Shown here: piece by piece, positions 47,546 through 62,120 of the stretch
Position numbering within the stretch: position 1 is the stretch's first letter
Layout: the number at the start of each line of letters is the position of its first letter
DNA from: Atopsyche davidsoni
Taxonomy: Eukaryota; Arthropoda; Insecta; Trichoptera; Hydrobiosidae
Direction of reading: 5' to 3'
Assembly (NCBI GenBank): GCA_022113835.1
Contig: JAILWY010000023.1
Coordinates: forward strand, 11,463,501 to 11,527,500
Length of the DNA stretch: 64,000 nt
Notes under the pieces: model-generated
What the model was told of the DNA's origin: nothing
Database searches by the model: none
The model's input: the letters and a program-made list of their open reading frames with translations, nothing else
Program-made: the position numbers and the translations under genes

Positions 47546-48655
47546 GTTAGTAATAATCACACTTGAATGCATTATTTTATGCTTTTGAGCTTATCTGAAT
47601 TGCGGATTTGGGGCTTTCGTATTCACTAAGTTGAAACCTAAAAATAAAATATATCCCATTCTTATACATCAAGTAATTAATTAAATATGTTTCTTTGTTT
47701 GTGTAGAAGCACAGAAAAGTAATAAACTTTTTACATTTATTCGCATACTAAAAAAAATCCTTTTAAAAATGTTGAAGTAATGGTGAACTTCAGTTACATT
47801 TTTTTAATACCGCCGTAAAATTAATGCTTTGGCGTTTCATTCTCGAAAGACTAAAATCAATTTACGGTTGATTTAACTTTGGTCGGCAAAGACTTTTTAA
47901 GATTACCCTTTTATCTTGTTATCTAAGTGATTTGACAAGAAATGTGCCTATTTTTTATTCTATTTAATGTAATCACAAACCACTTAAGTCCAAACTTATA
48001 GCGGCATTTCTAAAGAGGGCAAACTTGCTTTTATAAGGTCAAATCTGTCATTAAATGGACTACTTATTTTCGTCATCCCCATTAAAAGCACTATGATTAT
48101 AATAATTAGTCCTTTGAGAATAAAAACATATCTTGCCATACCAGCAAAAATATAACGTTTTTTTATGGAGCTATCATAAAATAAAGGCGCATTACCTTAA
48201 AATAGTGGTTAGTTTACTTGCCACCGAGAAGAAATTGTGGTGTTCGTTATGTACATGCATGGCTACGTTTTTATTCAAACCGCTCGTTCACTGCGCGGTC
48301 TGGTGCAAGATCTCATTACGGCTTGTCAAGTTTGTCGTCCTGCAACCCAGACTGTCCGGTTAACCTTTTATCGCAGTAACCATATTTTACAGAGGAATAA
48401 ACGGAATTTGCAGCGGTCGCTATTGCATGACCGACGAAAACCGATACCCCGGCAACCCTCAATTTCCCGTTGAAATCTCATTAGAGGTTATGCAACGTAG
48501 AAAGCAAGTTTTCCAAATGTCTTTTTTTATTTACTTAAAAGATAAAACGGCTTTGCCATTTTTACACTTTAATGTGTGCAACAATTGGCATGGCATCATT
48601 GAAACTGCGCAAATAAAAAAAATAACAATAATAGTCCTTTAAACGTAAGGAATTG

Positions 48656-50400
48656 CATCTCGACCGGGTCATTTAACATCCCGGTTCCGTACAAAGCCGC
48701 GTCCCCTCCGGCCGCCTGCGAGTCACGATTTACTTCTCTCGCGAGGCAATATTTGATTTAGCAAACAATTCTTTTCAGGCATTATTTATGAACAACTATT
48801 TCTCTGGAAACTCTATCGAGTTGTTTTTCCCTTGATAAATCAAGCGGGAGGAAATTGTCGACCGCAGATTGTTTTTCTTCCTCACCCATTGCAGACCTTT
48901 CGGAAGGTCCTTGTAAAATAAGACGATACATTTTTGAAACGAGCGTGTTCTCAACAGATATTTTACCTTAAAAGCTCTTGTCGTAAATTTAAGTTTTAAG
49001 ACCGACATTTGTAGAAATAAAACTACATGCGCCAATACTCATTCGAATGTAACTACGTAATATTTTTAGATCTCATTTTACGGCGAGTATTAAAAATTCT
49101 GCATCATTTATGTACCCGCGACTGTCTATCTACAAATTATCGCAATTCGATAAATTTAAGTAGTAAATATTGAAAAGTTATAATTTCGACAGAAAATTAA
49201 ATAATTAAAAAGTACTCTGAGATCTATTAAATACTCAAAAAATCCTATTAGGAAACATCGTTCCAATTAACGCGGAATCGGACAAAAGGTTTGAAGGAGA
49301 AGGCGTCCTTCCCCGCCGGTAATTGGCGACACGATGAGCGCAGCGGCCCGCGCGCTAATGCCTCTCGCCGCAAAAACTCCCGTTTAAGTCATCCATCTCC
49401 GGTGTTTTATTGTACGGACGGCGATCTCGGGCCGTATCTTGTTTTACGGCTATCCAATGCCGGATTAACAATACATTTCCTACGTTCCGATACTATCTAA
49501 TTTATTTATTCATTTCTTTGTCGGCCGCCGGAGGATGCGCGCCTCAATTATTCAAACCTCCGTTTCCACTTCGCCTCGGATTTATATCCCGCAATTTTAT
49601 TCACTGACCTTCCGACCTGCAGTTACTTACCTCGGCACCTTAAAATTTTCCTCACAACTCGTGTGGACACACGTCGGGTGACGCTTTTTGCGAACAAAGG
49701 GAAAGCTCCCGCTCGATCCGGAGAAATGGAATTCGAATATTCTCTCGGCTCCGTCGAGTCAGTTTTCATTACATATTCCGGCTTCCTCGGGGCTCCGTTC
49801 GAAACATTCGCATACAAATAAATACCAAACCGAATAATGCGCCGAAAATCAGTCCGCGGGAGCGCCATTTACGCGAGAAGCAGGTGAAAGTGTATTTGCA
49901 AAAAATAACACGTGAAAACCACTGTCAATTAACAATCATTACATATCACTACGCTAACAAAAACTCTGATTATTTATAAATATTTAAGTTACCGATGCTA
50001 CTTATTGCGTTCGATTTAAACTTTCAATCACACCAAAGCACTTTGTATGTATTCAAAATTAATTTTAATAATAAAATAAAAAAAACCACGGGTAATTTCG
50101 GATCGCGTTCACCTTTATATTACCCGTGGACTAAATTATTTACGGCACATTTCTCAAGGAAGCCTGGTTTTATTTCGCACACACGGAATATTGCATCCGC
50201 GGGCAATCGAGATGAATGTTGACCCGCAAGTGCTCGTGTGCCGCGGGGCAACATTTCAATTAGATCCGACCAATAAATCCGATGCCCCGAGCTCCCCGCG
50301 GGCTCGGACGCCGGCCATATTGGGAGCGCGGCGTCGCCGTCGGTCGCGGGCCCGCCCTGCTGCCAACTTTGAATGCAATGTGCACACTTCATTTTTAGTT
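48656..50400. other. GC-richer gene-free block, candidate regulatory DNA
   Basis: About 1.7 kb of mixed-composition DNA (many CpG, TTCCG, CCGGTA-like words) that contrasts with the AT-rich surroundings. Overlapping open frames on both strands match no known protein. It lies 1 to 3 kb beyond the last recognised Beat exon. Non-coding conservation or enhancer function is inferred only from composition and position. Confidence 0.25.
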
Positions 50401-53400
50401 CCTGACGAGTTTTGTTGCAGAGATGGTCATGGAAATTATTATTTTCTTGGGCAACTGAGTTTTATATATAATATTTTTGCTTTTAATACAAAATACCTTC
50501 TTGGTGACCGTTTCATCGAACATATTTCTATCTCACCAATTCGGCCGTACTTCCGATCTCCAGCCACTGGCACAAATTCCGCACCCACGTAAACTTCCTC
50601 CTTTCAATGCCCTTTCTCCTTAGATTTTTCCTTGGACAATCAGCTGGAGGATGCTATATTTATTGTTACGAAAAATGTGGCCAAAATAGGAGACCTTCCG
50701 CTTCTTTACCAACGTCAGGAGTTCTCTTTCTTTGTGACGCGGTCAACCCATGGTTTTTTCAGGATATCTCGTGTATAGCCACATTTCAAAAATCTATAAA
50801 TCTGTATTATTTTTAAAATAATTTTGGTTATATTTTTTAAATAATTATGTAAGAATATTCTTTTTTGAATAACATTTAACTCCGCAGATCTTCGTGTACG
50901 AGCGCCTACCTACTAACCGTGTTCTCATTGTTTCAGTTCGAGGCTCGGCGTACGGTCTCGAGTTCAGCTGGAGTTTATACTTCTACTCGAGTTTGTTGAC
51001 GGTTGTTTTGAAATCCTACACTCTCAATCTTTGTTTTATATAAAAAAGGAAATATAACAAATGACTCTAGTAAAATGTTGAAGTGATCGTGTTTAACACG
51101 TACGTATTTAATAAATACCATTAAAATATACCTTTCGATAAGTTGAAAAAGAAGAAATATGATAAACATATATAATTGTACATTTCTGTAAATATTTTTA
51201 TACAATCATAGTTGTTAATTTAAGAATATTCCAAATAATTGACGCTAGTCTCTTTATTTAGAACGATGAGCGACTCTCGTAAACCACACAGACCGAGTGC
51301 ATGATTTCATTCCTCCCATTCTAGATATAGACTTTATGTGTAAATTATTACTAGATACCATTCGTGACTACGTAACCGTGTACTCTTGTAAGATGATGTT
51401 TTTTTAATATTCGATAGATGAATGGACAGGGTATTTACCCCATGGAGATGATTTATCATTGAAACATTACTATTCAATTTTCCATACATCCCTAAAGAAG
51501 GCTTCGAAAATTTTCTGGATTCCAAATATCACAAATTGTAGAAAATAGCTCAAAAAGCACCTATACGTTTCATCTGTACCAAATTGTTATGAATAAAACA
51601 TTTTCTAAAGTAGTTTTTTTTATTATTGATTTGATCTTCGAAAACCTTTTTTCTACAAACGGGATTCTTCCACTGCAAAAAATTACCGTAACAATACGAA
51701 TGGTCGACTTCATAATCGTATTTACATAATAAGGATGTCTATATTATACCACCTCTGAGTTCTTTACGAAAACTTTCATATAAATCATCATATCATCATA
51801 ATTGAGAGTTTTTCTTACATTTAAACGTGTTTCTAGACGTGAAAAAAGTAAGTGTTTTTATATTATATCTAGAATAATCCAAATTTTATTTTAAATTAAG
51901 TAAGTATTTTTATAGTTTTTTGTTCGTAATTTTGTTAAGTATAAAAACTATATTTATAAGTAATAAAATATTTGTTTATATAATATAAAAGTAAACATCC
52001 ATGAGCTATTAATAGTACAATAGTAAGGCTGATAAATAATAGTCTTTAAATGATAAAAATAAAACGATCGTAGACAGCAGGCTCTGTCAAAGTTCACGGC
52101 GAAACTGTTATATTAAAGGTTTTATATGCTTTGATGTTAACCAGTTAGTGTTCTGACCCTGTTTCTACATGACAGATCACGTTTAAGCCGCTAACCTTAC
52201 CGCCTACAGCACAAGCGAAATAATAAAGGTACCGCTTCAGCCTACCACGAGATTAAAGGTTCATTTCTCAAACACAATGCGAATTGTTGAACAAAGTATT
52301 CTCAGGTTAATAAGTACGTGCCAACAAAGATCCTTTTACAAATAAGGCAGATTTAAGCGCTAAGCGCTAGCAGTCGCCCAGAGACTATCGCGATATTCTG
52401 CCATTGTTTACTAACCCACGTGAGACATTTTTCATTGTATTTGCAAGGGTCGCACATACACACACAAAATCAGTTCACAGCTTTAAACCGCTTGAATTAT
52501 GCAAATTTGGTGCCATGCAATTTTTGCAGTCGCTAACGACACGAAAACAACTCCAACCCTACAGTTAATTGACGCGGTCTTTAATATAAAAACTCAATTC
52601 ATTTCATCCGAGCGTCTCGTAGAAAAAACCTCCACACGTGTAGCGTTTCTGACAAAACGCGCGTATATTTAGAGAACCATACAATATAATGTTTCGCCAT
52701 AATCTCGAGACCTGGTCACGACTCTAAGTAGGAGGGTCCTGGCGGGAACCAATTACCCCACAGCGGGTGACTCCCCGCCCGGCCCGGGGCTCGGGACACC
52801 CCGCGTCATATAATGTCTGGAGCATGCTCGCACCCGGCGCCCCCGCGCGGCTACGTTATCGCCGACATAATGGGAATGAAATTCCAGATTTGCAAGGTGA
52901 GATATGTGATTGTAAATTTATACACCGATCGAGCCGCCCGATTTCAAATGCAGCGTGTCCTTTACAATACGACCTAAAAACTCAAAATTAGGTTAACATT
53001 TCAATCGATATTAGTCAAATAACACGAATAAACAATTCGAATAATAATACACTTTTTACGTTATTGTTATATTTATTTTAATTAACTTAATGAAAACAAT
53101 GATCAATTATTCATATTTAACTTTGGATAACGATTATTTTCAAATTTAAAATATACAAGCAAGCATCGAGGCGAAAAAAAGTAATTTTCTGAAACACTAA
53201 ACATTTCGCGAACCACTTCCCGGGCGTTTATTTCTAATGATATTTCGCAAGAGCTTTCAGTACAGATTATAATAGATTTCCGAGTGCAATTTCCTCGCGC
53301 GCAATTGTGAAATTCATTATTTTCAGAGAAAACTATCGTGCACTCGCAGCGAATGGAACAGCTACCTAACCCTTGCAATGTAATATTTGTGTATCGTTCG

Positions 53401-56400
53401 ACTTAATCTTTTCAGCCCGCTTTGTCCGCGGCGCTTTTTTGGTGTTACAAAATTGCACTCAATTATAATAGTTTGTTATAAAATTAGATATTAAATCCGA
53501 CGCCTGCAATTTTCATCCCCTTGTCTACGAGAAACCTCAATATTATTATACTTTCAGTTTCACAGCCCCAGCTACAATTTGTTAAAAAATTGATGACACT
53601 TCTTTTAAAAGGGCTCCGTCAGCCTTTTTGGAAGTTTCCATTCGTTTAAAATTTGTGACGTTAAAATTGTAATAAAGAAACCACTCAAGAAGCGAGTCGA
53701 ACTTTTTTGTATTAACTCAGACACCCTCGCGGCTAAGTCACGGCCTGATCGAGTTAAAGCTCTCCCTAATAGAATAACGACCACAATTAAACTTAGGTGA
53801 CGCGGTCCAACAAACATCAAGCCGAGAATAAAGTGTCCAGGACCAGAATACCTCATTTACATACAAAATACATTATTTACAGGGCTTTGTTACGTGTTTG
53901 ACACTTGTTTTATACGCGTGCTTTAGTTTTAGATCATTCTACCTGCAAGGCCTGCCTTGACTAGAATTATTGTTCCAGTTTTCTTAAGTAACAATAGCAT
54001 TGTATGAAACAATACCGTGTAGATTGTTTTATTTATGATTGACGAAAGTGGCACTTTTTGAGTGCTATTTTCCATACCGTTTTGAAAAAATAAATACGAT
54101 TTCAGCATAAAATCTTGTTATATTATATAACATCGTAACTAATAATATAAAAATATTTATTTCACGTGACTGTTAAATCTTTTCGAATTAAACTACACAT
54201 TATATATATTTACAAGAAGGTATATCTAGAGTATTACATACAAGTAGTTTAACAAGAGTTAACCGAATATATCCAAGGTAAAGTTAAAATAGACTGTATG
54301 TTGTACTTAAGTAATGAAGATAGTCCAATTAACCGGTGAGTAACGAAGTCTGGTCGCTCCAGCGACAACGGCGGCCGGAGCGGATGGATGTCCTCCTTGA
54401 GGTCCCAGCGAAAACAAATAAAAATGCTCCTCCAGATAATACGATTAAAGGATTTAATAAAATTAAAAAGAATGGTATAATTATATTAAAGAGAACCATG
54501 CGTGATATACTATAAGCCATGAGCCAAGCTAACTTAAGTAAAAATCTGTTTTATATTTATTAAACATTCTCTATTTTTGATAGAAACATAGTGAATTATT
54601 CTGTAGTATTTAGGCCAAAACAAGTATATCGCATTTTTGTTTGATTCGTTCAATATTTTGACTGATTTGAAAAAATGGATTACCAGCGATTTCAGTTTTC
54701 GATTCTTAGTGTCTCCTATATAATAGACACCATCAATTTAATTGCTTATTTTTATTTTTGCAGCTTTTAATCTTATAAACAATTGTAAGAAAAGTAAAAT
54801 TATTTTTTAATTTATTTCATTTAGCAAAATATTAACACCGTCGAATATTAGATATTAAATAGTTTACTTTGTTATTGTTTAAATGATAACATTTTTGCAT
54901 GTTTTCATTGATTTTTATTTTGCTTTAAAGGGATTTTTCTTTTCCATTTACATCTTTCAGTTATATTCTAAAGGAGGTGGTTAAAACGATTCGTTTTCTT
55001 TGTACAGTACGTATAGGAATAAAGATATAAAAGAGAAGGAAATAGCGCTTCCTTCCTCTCTCCCCGACCGCCGTCCCCGATTCGTAATTGGCTCTGAAAA
55101 GCTTTTATTCGATACTCTAACCTGTCAAGAAATCTTTATCTAGTTTTAGGCATTTTCGTGTGTGCGTTGCACGTACGCGTGTCTATATAAGGCCTATGCT
55201 CCTTCTTATAATGTATACAAGTACTAAATTAAATTGTATATACCCGCACGTACAACCTCATTATATTGGGTAAGTAAACCTATTTTATTTTTCAGATATT
55301 TATTATAAGAACTTATTTTGGCATTCTGGATACTAATAGAAAACCACAGGGATATATTTTTTTGTTTGTATAATAGTTTGATTGAAAAATCCTCAAATTA
55401 TTTCAAATTTGGTCATTTTCATAAACTACGTACCATAAAAAAAAAATATTTAAATTAGTTCTTTTTCTGGAAGATTTTTTTAATGGTCATAAAAAATAAA
55501 ATGAGTTTATTGCCGGTAGAAAATTACTTCCATTTTGTGTCTTAAGAAGTCTTTTAAAAAAATTACTATAACTCCTATAAGACAACTTTACAGCTAATCG
55601 TGATAAACGTGCACTTTTTACCAAATATATTATTAATCTTTGTTATTATAAAAAAATACATTGAAATAAGAATGAGGGTTGCGGTGGTTAAACCGTTTTC
55701 CCTCTCCAGCGCATATATTATATGTAGATCCGTACATGCAATGAGAAACGGACTATCCCGCATCGCAGCAGAAACTTACGTTTAAACGAAACACAAACAT
55801 CGACTCGGGACTTCAAAGGATATTTAATTACACAGCAGAGATCAAAAAAAGAAAGCGCCGCTGTCTTCCGATGTGAGCTTTTCTACTGTTAGGCCAGTGA
55901 CGCAAGCACAAATGGACATTTTCAAGCGGCACGGACAAAATATATTCAGGCCAGAATCGGGGACGCCCGGACCGCGCGTCGGCGGCGGCCGGACTTCCGT
56001 AGGGGCAACAAAGTCCGGGCCCTTCCAATTAAATGATTTATTCAATATAACGATTCGGGGCTGCCCACCTTAAACTGGAGAAATAAATGATACCACGCGT
56101 CACTCGAGACGCTCGTGTACCCAAAACTTTTGGTGTATTTTAATGAAATGCGTATTGTGTACGTTTCTTTAGAATTTACCGACTCAGTTGTTGGGATAAT
56201 TGCGAGTCTTTATAAGTTGAATCATTGCTTATTTCCATGTCAAAAGTTCAAGTCCGCTGAAAGAGTTGCTAAAATTAACAAACGCTATGTACAATTACAG
56301 GGTTCGCACAAACGATAATTGAAATTTGATGCTCTAATATGTTTACGCAGGCCCGCCTGAGACTCGGCTATTAAGTAATGACACAGTGTGCTTGAGCAAA

Positions 56401-56479
56401 TTTATTCAGAGGAGTTATGTGTAATGTGATGGTATCGCAGGGAATGAAGGTAAATATTGTGATTAGGCGGCAACTCCGG

Positions 56480-57380
56480 TAAGACACGATTGCAGCAGAA
56501 CGGGCGCGGCGCGAGGGGAGTACCCAGTCAGTGCCGTGAGGTGTGTTTATCAAGATTTTTCCCCGAAGCTGACACCCGCGCGCTTGTACAAAATAATCAA
56601 TAATTTACGTCGGCGGACTGTATACCGCCTTGGTAAACATTTTCCTACCGTTCCGCAACACAGCACTCCGTGCGCTCGGCAAACAATTTAAATTAAATCT
56701 GATCGATAAGTTGGCACGGTATAAACTTTAAGAAATCGATTCATTCCTGAATCTCGCAGAGACGGCACTCCGAACTCTGAATATTGCATGATAAATAATC
56801 CTATATATTTTTCATGTGTACCGACACACGTGAAACCGCAGTGGATAATTGAACTAGTTCAGAGCGCTCCAGATTGAAGTTTCGCAATACGAGCCGCGGT
56901 CTACGTACTCCGATACATAAACGGAGAGTACTGCGAGCACACTCGTCTCCGAGACTAACAGCGCTATCCACATTTATACTACTCACATTGATCAATCCGC
57001 AGATTCACGGCGGCGCGTCACAGAGAATGTGACAGGGAAAGGTAAGTAGGTGCATTCGTAGCGAGTTCAGTCCTTTATTAAAAACTGCATCGGTGCAATC
57101 CTGAGCTGCGGTTTGACGCCCGTCCAGGCACGTCAACAAGCAAGCGCACCTATAATTTCTGACCGCAGCGCAAAAGCTCTGCCTGTGCGGAATTACCGGA
57201 GCCGCCGAATGAGTCAGCGGACAATCAGATTCGCACATCGGGCGGCGCCTATCTTGTCACTTCATCGCCGCGACTCGCCTTCGTATATTTTTTCCGAGAT
57301 AATGATCGCATTTGGATAGGCGTTAATTTGTCCCCGCCCATCGTGTTAGCGCCGCCCGCTCGGCCGCCGGCGACTCTTTC
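56480..57380. other. GC-rich, CpG-rich block, candidate regulatory DNA
   Basis: About 900 bp with high CpG and no recognisable coding frame, ending in CGCCGCCCGCTCGGCCGCCG near 57350-57370. It could be a conserved non-coding element or a promoter of an unseen transcript. Confidence 0.2.
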
Positions 57381-57699
57381 GTATCTAGCCTTACATCTGA
57401 CACATATTTCATTTTTTATTTAAGCTTGCAAACCGGACTAAGCTTTGTCGTTCTACTGAATGAATTTTATAAATTTATGGACAAACACTAGCTGAGGATT
57501 ACAAAGTAGCATATTTTCCAATAAACCGAAGCAAACATTTCGTAAAACTCGTTTATATTTCAATCAATGCTCGCTGCTAGTGTGACTGCTGTGTGCACAG
57601 AGAAGCTTGTTCTATTTGTTCTATCAACAAATAATGAGCTCCCCTGACCCAACACATTTCATTACGAAAAATAAACTACACTGCATGGGAATTCAAAAA

Positions 57700-57733
57700 T
57701 GTGTGTGTGTGTGTGTGTTTGTATGTGTGCGTT
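57700..57733. repeat. (GT)n microsatellite
   Basis: About nine GT dinucleotides followed by imperfect tgtatgtgtgcg. Confidence 0.9.
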
Positions 57734-59990
57734 TGTAAAAAACCTATCATTTATCTTGCTTCAGACAAATATGTAGGTACTGCTCTGATGCGGTTAATGT
57801 ATGCACCCACGCAGGGATGGTCAAGCACGGCACTCGGGCAAGAAGGGTTCAACCCACACTGTTTCATGAGCACAGTCACTGTCAGAGGATATAAACTTCG
57901 TTCATAATATTATATACAAGATTTCCTTAGATGTATGGCTTTCAGGAACGTTAAAAAAATTATTAATTGATTTTTTTATGTATATAATGGTAATCTAGTA
58001 AAAAGTAAAAAAATTATTTGTATTTCTATATTTCAAATATAAAAATATATTGTGTTACTTATTTTTTCAAGTCCAAATAAACCGGTAAACAAAGGCTCAT
58101 TAAAGAAACGGAAAAACTTGAATCATATGTATGTACGCATTTATGTTTCCACTATGGTTAGTTTTTCTGAATTGTAAAAAGTAGGCAATCCGTTTTCATA
58201 AAATCTGTTGGTTGTACGTGACATTGGGTAGGTTTACGATTGTGGAAAAATTGTCAAGCGACACGCAAACACGTCGTTGCTTTTACAATTTGTACTTTTG
58301 AACCTTTTAATAAAGAGACGTGTTTATGACTGGTCATTTTTGAGTCTTAAATCAAATATTTAAATATGACATGTCATTAATTATTCGTACACGTTTATTA
58401 AACTTTAAAGTTATGAAAAATTGTATAAGTATAGTATTAGAATATATAATATAAAATCAAAATACATAGTTTCGAAAATCTGGTCTCTTGGTGATTTTTT
58501 TTGTTGTTGTCAACATATTACCCATCCACATAAATTTTATATCAATAGGAAAACAATGGGTTCACACCACAAAATGGGTGCAAAAACACAAAACCAACCT
58601 CTAATCAATTTCAACAGCTTCCGTTGTTTCATAGTTGATTTTGTAGAAAATATAAATAAATTACAAAGGATATATTTTTTTGAAGTACGTCGATAGGTTC
58701 ACTTTGCCCGTGGAGCGTTCCGCGGCGACTGCAACAGTATCGGATCTCTCGATGAATGCAGATAATCATTTCCGCAGAGCCACAAGAAAAGTAATAGAAT
58801 TCAGAGTGTCCGCCGGATTGAATAAAATAAACTACTTTGTTCTGTGCCCCGAGCAATTATTTTTTACCTTTCAAGATTTCACCTCGGCGTAGATCAAAGC
58901 GAGCATCCGATTTCAAATTATTCTTTTGTGATGTAAAACATTAATAATTTATCATCTCCAGCAGTTGCACAAAGGTTTGATATAAATTGCTTTTATATAA
59001 CTCGTCCTTCTGCTTATTGTATAAACAATTTCCATCGAAAGAATATAGTACGCGGTGGCTAATCTACCAGACACCCTGACTGCGTTATTACTAAAACAGA
59101 TATGCAGTGATCCATCAAGCATTACTGAAAACATGTGGAAATGGGCATTTCTATTATTTCTACACTGAAAGCCACTCAGGTTCTTTTCACTCCCCAGGTG
59201 TTTTATAGAAAGACAAACAGACGTGTTGCAATTATTGTTGACTCAGAGACCTGCGCGGCTCATTACACCCGCCCGGCGTGCGCCACACGCGGTCACTTTA
59301 AATACCGCCATTAAGGTGAATCGTATTACATGCACCGGACATGTGGAAACAAATAGGCACACTTTGCATGTGCACTTCGTAAATTTAAACCTTTTTTAAT
59401 AAGTAGTAGGTTGTTTTACATAACAGTTGAATAGTTATCGGTTCTACGAAAAAGTGCTGCGAGTCTACGACTAAAGTAAATACTGGAAAAGCATCCCTTG
59501 AAAAGATCTCATATAGAGGCTACATCCACAAAAACTAAACTTCTGTAGTAATATTGAAAATATTGATGAGAAATAGTTAAATCATTCATAATCCTCAAAT
59601 CGAGGATATGTTATGGATGACTCCGATAGCAATTAAATACAATTTGCGCCTAGCATACATTTCATTGATACTTGGCCAAGAAGGTTCCTTCACTGAAGCA
59701 ATACTGTAAAGTAACTATTATATCAAAACTGAAAAGCATTTTATGCATTTTAATAGGAATAAGTGAAACATTAATAAAAGTGGCCAGGAACTAGCGTCGT
59801 AAAGAGTTCGCATCAATAAACCCCTCTGAGCCACCTTTGGAGCTGAATTATTTCCAGTACAATCAGCAGGCAGCTCCCCGCAGTGTCCAAAGCAAAGGTG
59901 AATGAGTGTCAGCCTCTCAGAGTCGGCGGGAATCTTTCTAATTTATCTCGTGCACTAGAAATGCATGGGACGTACCGCCCGTGCCCCTCG

Positions 59991-60049
59991 CCCCTTGCCG
60001 CCCCTTGCCGCCCCTTGCCGCCCCTTGCCGCCCCTTGCCGCCCCTTGCC
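59991..60049. repeat. 10-bp CCCCTTGCCG tandem repeat, 6 copies
   Basis: Six tandem copies of CCCCTTGCCG; the last is CCCCTTGCC. The period is not a multiple of three, so frames stay open on both strands and create false Pro/Leu- or Gly/Lys-rich frames at 59883-60171. Confidence 0.95.
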
Positions 60050-60719
60050 TCGCCAGACGCGCATTAATGCGTCTCCTGCCGGGCCGAGGACCGCCCGGAG
60101 TGCCGATCGCGGCGACCGTTTTATTTTCAGGTTCAAATAAAACTTTCACAAGCGTAGCTTTAAATCGATAAACGAATTCTAATAAATCATAGCGAACATC
60201 TAACCCCCGTATCGCAGCATAAAATCTTACCTGAGAGTGAGGTAAAAATGAAATCCCCCTGACCCCTTGTTATGATATTAAATTTAATATATGCGATATC
60301 GAATTGAGATATTGCGAGTGCGAGTTTTAATCTTTTGAAATAAGCGCTTACCGCGCAACCTGCGAATTATTGAAATTTATGAGTCTACCTGGAAATTCAA
60401 AGATACGCTATTTATGTGCTCTCATCAATTCAAAACAAAAATTATCTAACGGCGAAGGAGCCTCGTTTTGCAATCACCCTTGTTCGCATGCTTTTGGGCG
60501 ATTACCTTCTGACTAGACATTTTTACATTTATATCTCGAAGCGGTATCCGTCTGTATTTACTGTGAACACATTTATACTTCGTGTGCTGAAAAAAGACGT
60601 ATTAAAAATACATATTCAATCGGTACAGCGGGCATCGCGGAAGCGATAGCGGTCGAGAGCCAAACTGAAACCAGATAATATTCTAATTTAAGTTTGCGTT
60701 TCATTTCATACATAATTCG

Positions 60720-61150
60720 TATTTAAATATTCACCGTTAGATATTATCCGGCGGTCGACGCACGGAGGCGTTTCAAAAGGAGTCGCCGCCGCAACGGCCG
60801 AGGAACGGGTGGAAAAATATTAGAATACAAGACGACCGCGCGGCGCCCTCGAGTCTGAACGGACCTTCGGATGGGCATCTCGATAAGGGAAACAAAACAA
60901 AGGGGAAACCGGACAACGAGGTGTCACCGCCCGATATCATTTAGCACGCGAGGGAGCCGGCCGGGCGACTCCCCCGCCGCGCTCCTCTGCGACAGATTAA
61001 AATCTTTTTTTGTTTCAGGCACTTCAGGCCCTTTCAGACGCACCGCCGCCCGCGCGGGACTCGGGACTCGCGGCTCGCAGCTCGGAACTCGGGGCTCGAG
61101 GCCTGCTCCTCTGCTTTCATTAATGGCCATGTCGAAGGCGTCCGCATATC
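60720..61150. other. GC-rich block with short CTCGG-type repeats
   Basis: A CpG-rich patch. Within it, 61056-61101 holds about six imperfect 7- to 8-bp units of the form GGGACTCG / CGGCTCG. A 95-codon frame on the + strand (60871-61158) owes its length to this composition and recalls no known protein. Confidence 0.3.
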
Positions 61151-62020
61151 GATTTTAAATAAAACCACGGGTGTGTTTGCTTGAATTATATTACAAGCTT
61201 TACCATTTTTACGGTGGCATCAGTGCGGAGTCTCGCAATACGCAATACATACTCGTCAACATGACTCTTTCTATGCACTCAAATCACATATATTACTTTT
61301 AATATCGTCGAATCAAAATCATTTTTTTAAGCAAACCGATATTATTACTAATACTAGAAATGTAGCCCGTCACAGAATGACGTATTCGGTGAACGATTAG
61401 ATGAATATTTGCTTTCATTTTGTACACATATATTTTGAATAATTGGATATTAATTTCTAAATTTCTAGGAAATATTCATCACAAATGAGTGGTACATACC
61501 AATTTTTTTTATTATAGGACTGTCTTGTTCCTTTTTTTCCTTCCAATTTATTGCTTGACATTTGTGACACATTTAGTGTCACAAACAAAGCATCACTTTC
61601 ACTGCACTGTTTTTTATTCGATGCTGTCTTTATTACGTTCAATTGTGCAATTCTTTTTGAATTACATTTGCTGTGCGTAGACATTTTGTGTTATTAATGA
61701 TGTGATTAATAATTTCTAACGCAATTTCGATAAAAAAATAAAATTGGTACTTGTGTCAAGCTGACATAAACTGGAAATTTGTTTTTTTGTAAAAATTCTG
61801 AATTTTAAATTCTCGCGGTGAACAACAAAACCCTATAATTCGTACATATTGAAACTCGCTAAAGCATATTTTTTAGTTTTATTAAATTAGTTTATGAATG
61901 AAAATATTATCCTATCGTCTTGAAATTCGGCACATAACTGCGGAAAAATTTACTGAACTTACGTGCAAAAAATCAGCGTTGTATCTTTTGAGATATTCTA
62001 TAGAAAACCAAAAAATGAAA

Positions 62021-62038
62021 CATACACACACACACACA
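62021..62038. repeat. Short (CA)n microsatellite
   Basis: A run of about seven CA dinucleotides in AT-rich DNA. Confidence 0.8.
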
Positions 62039-62120
62039 ATGGATATTATTATAGTAGATGATTAGGCACATTAGTTCATACATAGAAGATGATTTAAAGA
62101 AACTCAGAAAAATATCATCG

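Noticed and set aside
57800..57870. B-box-like GGGTTCAACCC, possible tRNA or SINE
   Set aside because: The T-arm-like stem is present, but no credible A box, D arm or acceptor pairing was found upstream.
59883..60171. Overlapping Pro/Leu-rich and Gly/Lys-rich frames
   Set aside because: Driven by a 10-bp tandem repeat; frames are open on both strands with no known similarity.
61360..62050. Possible second Helitron or LINE end (text like GTCTTGAAATTCGGCACATAAC)
   Set aside because: The wording recalls transposon 5' regions, but no terminal motifs, coding relic or target duplication could be identified.
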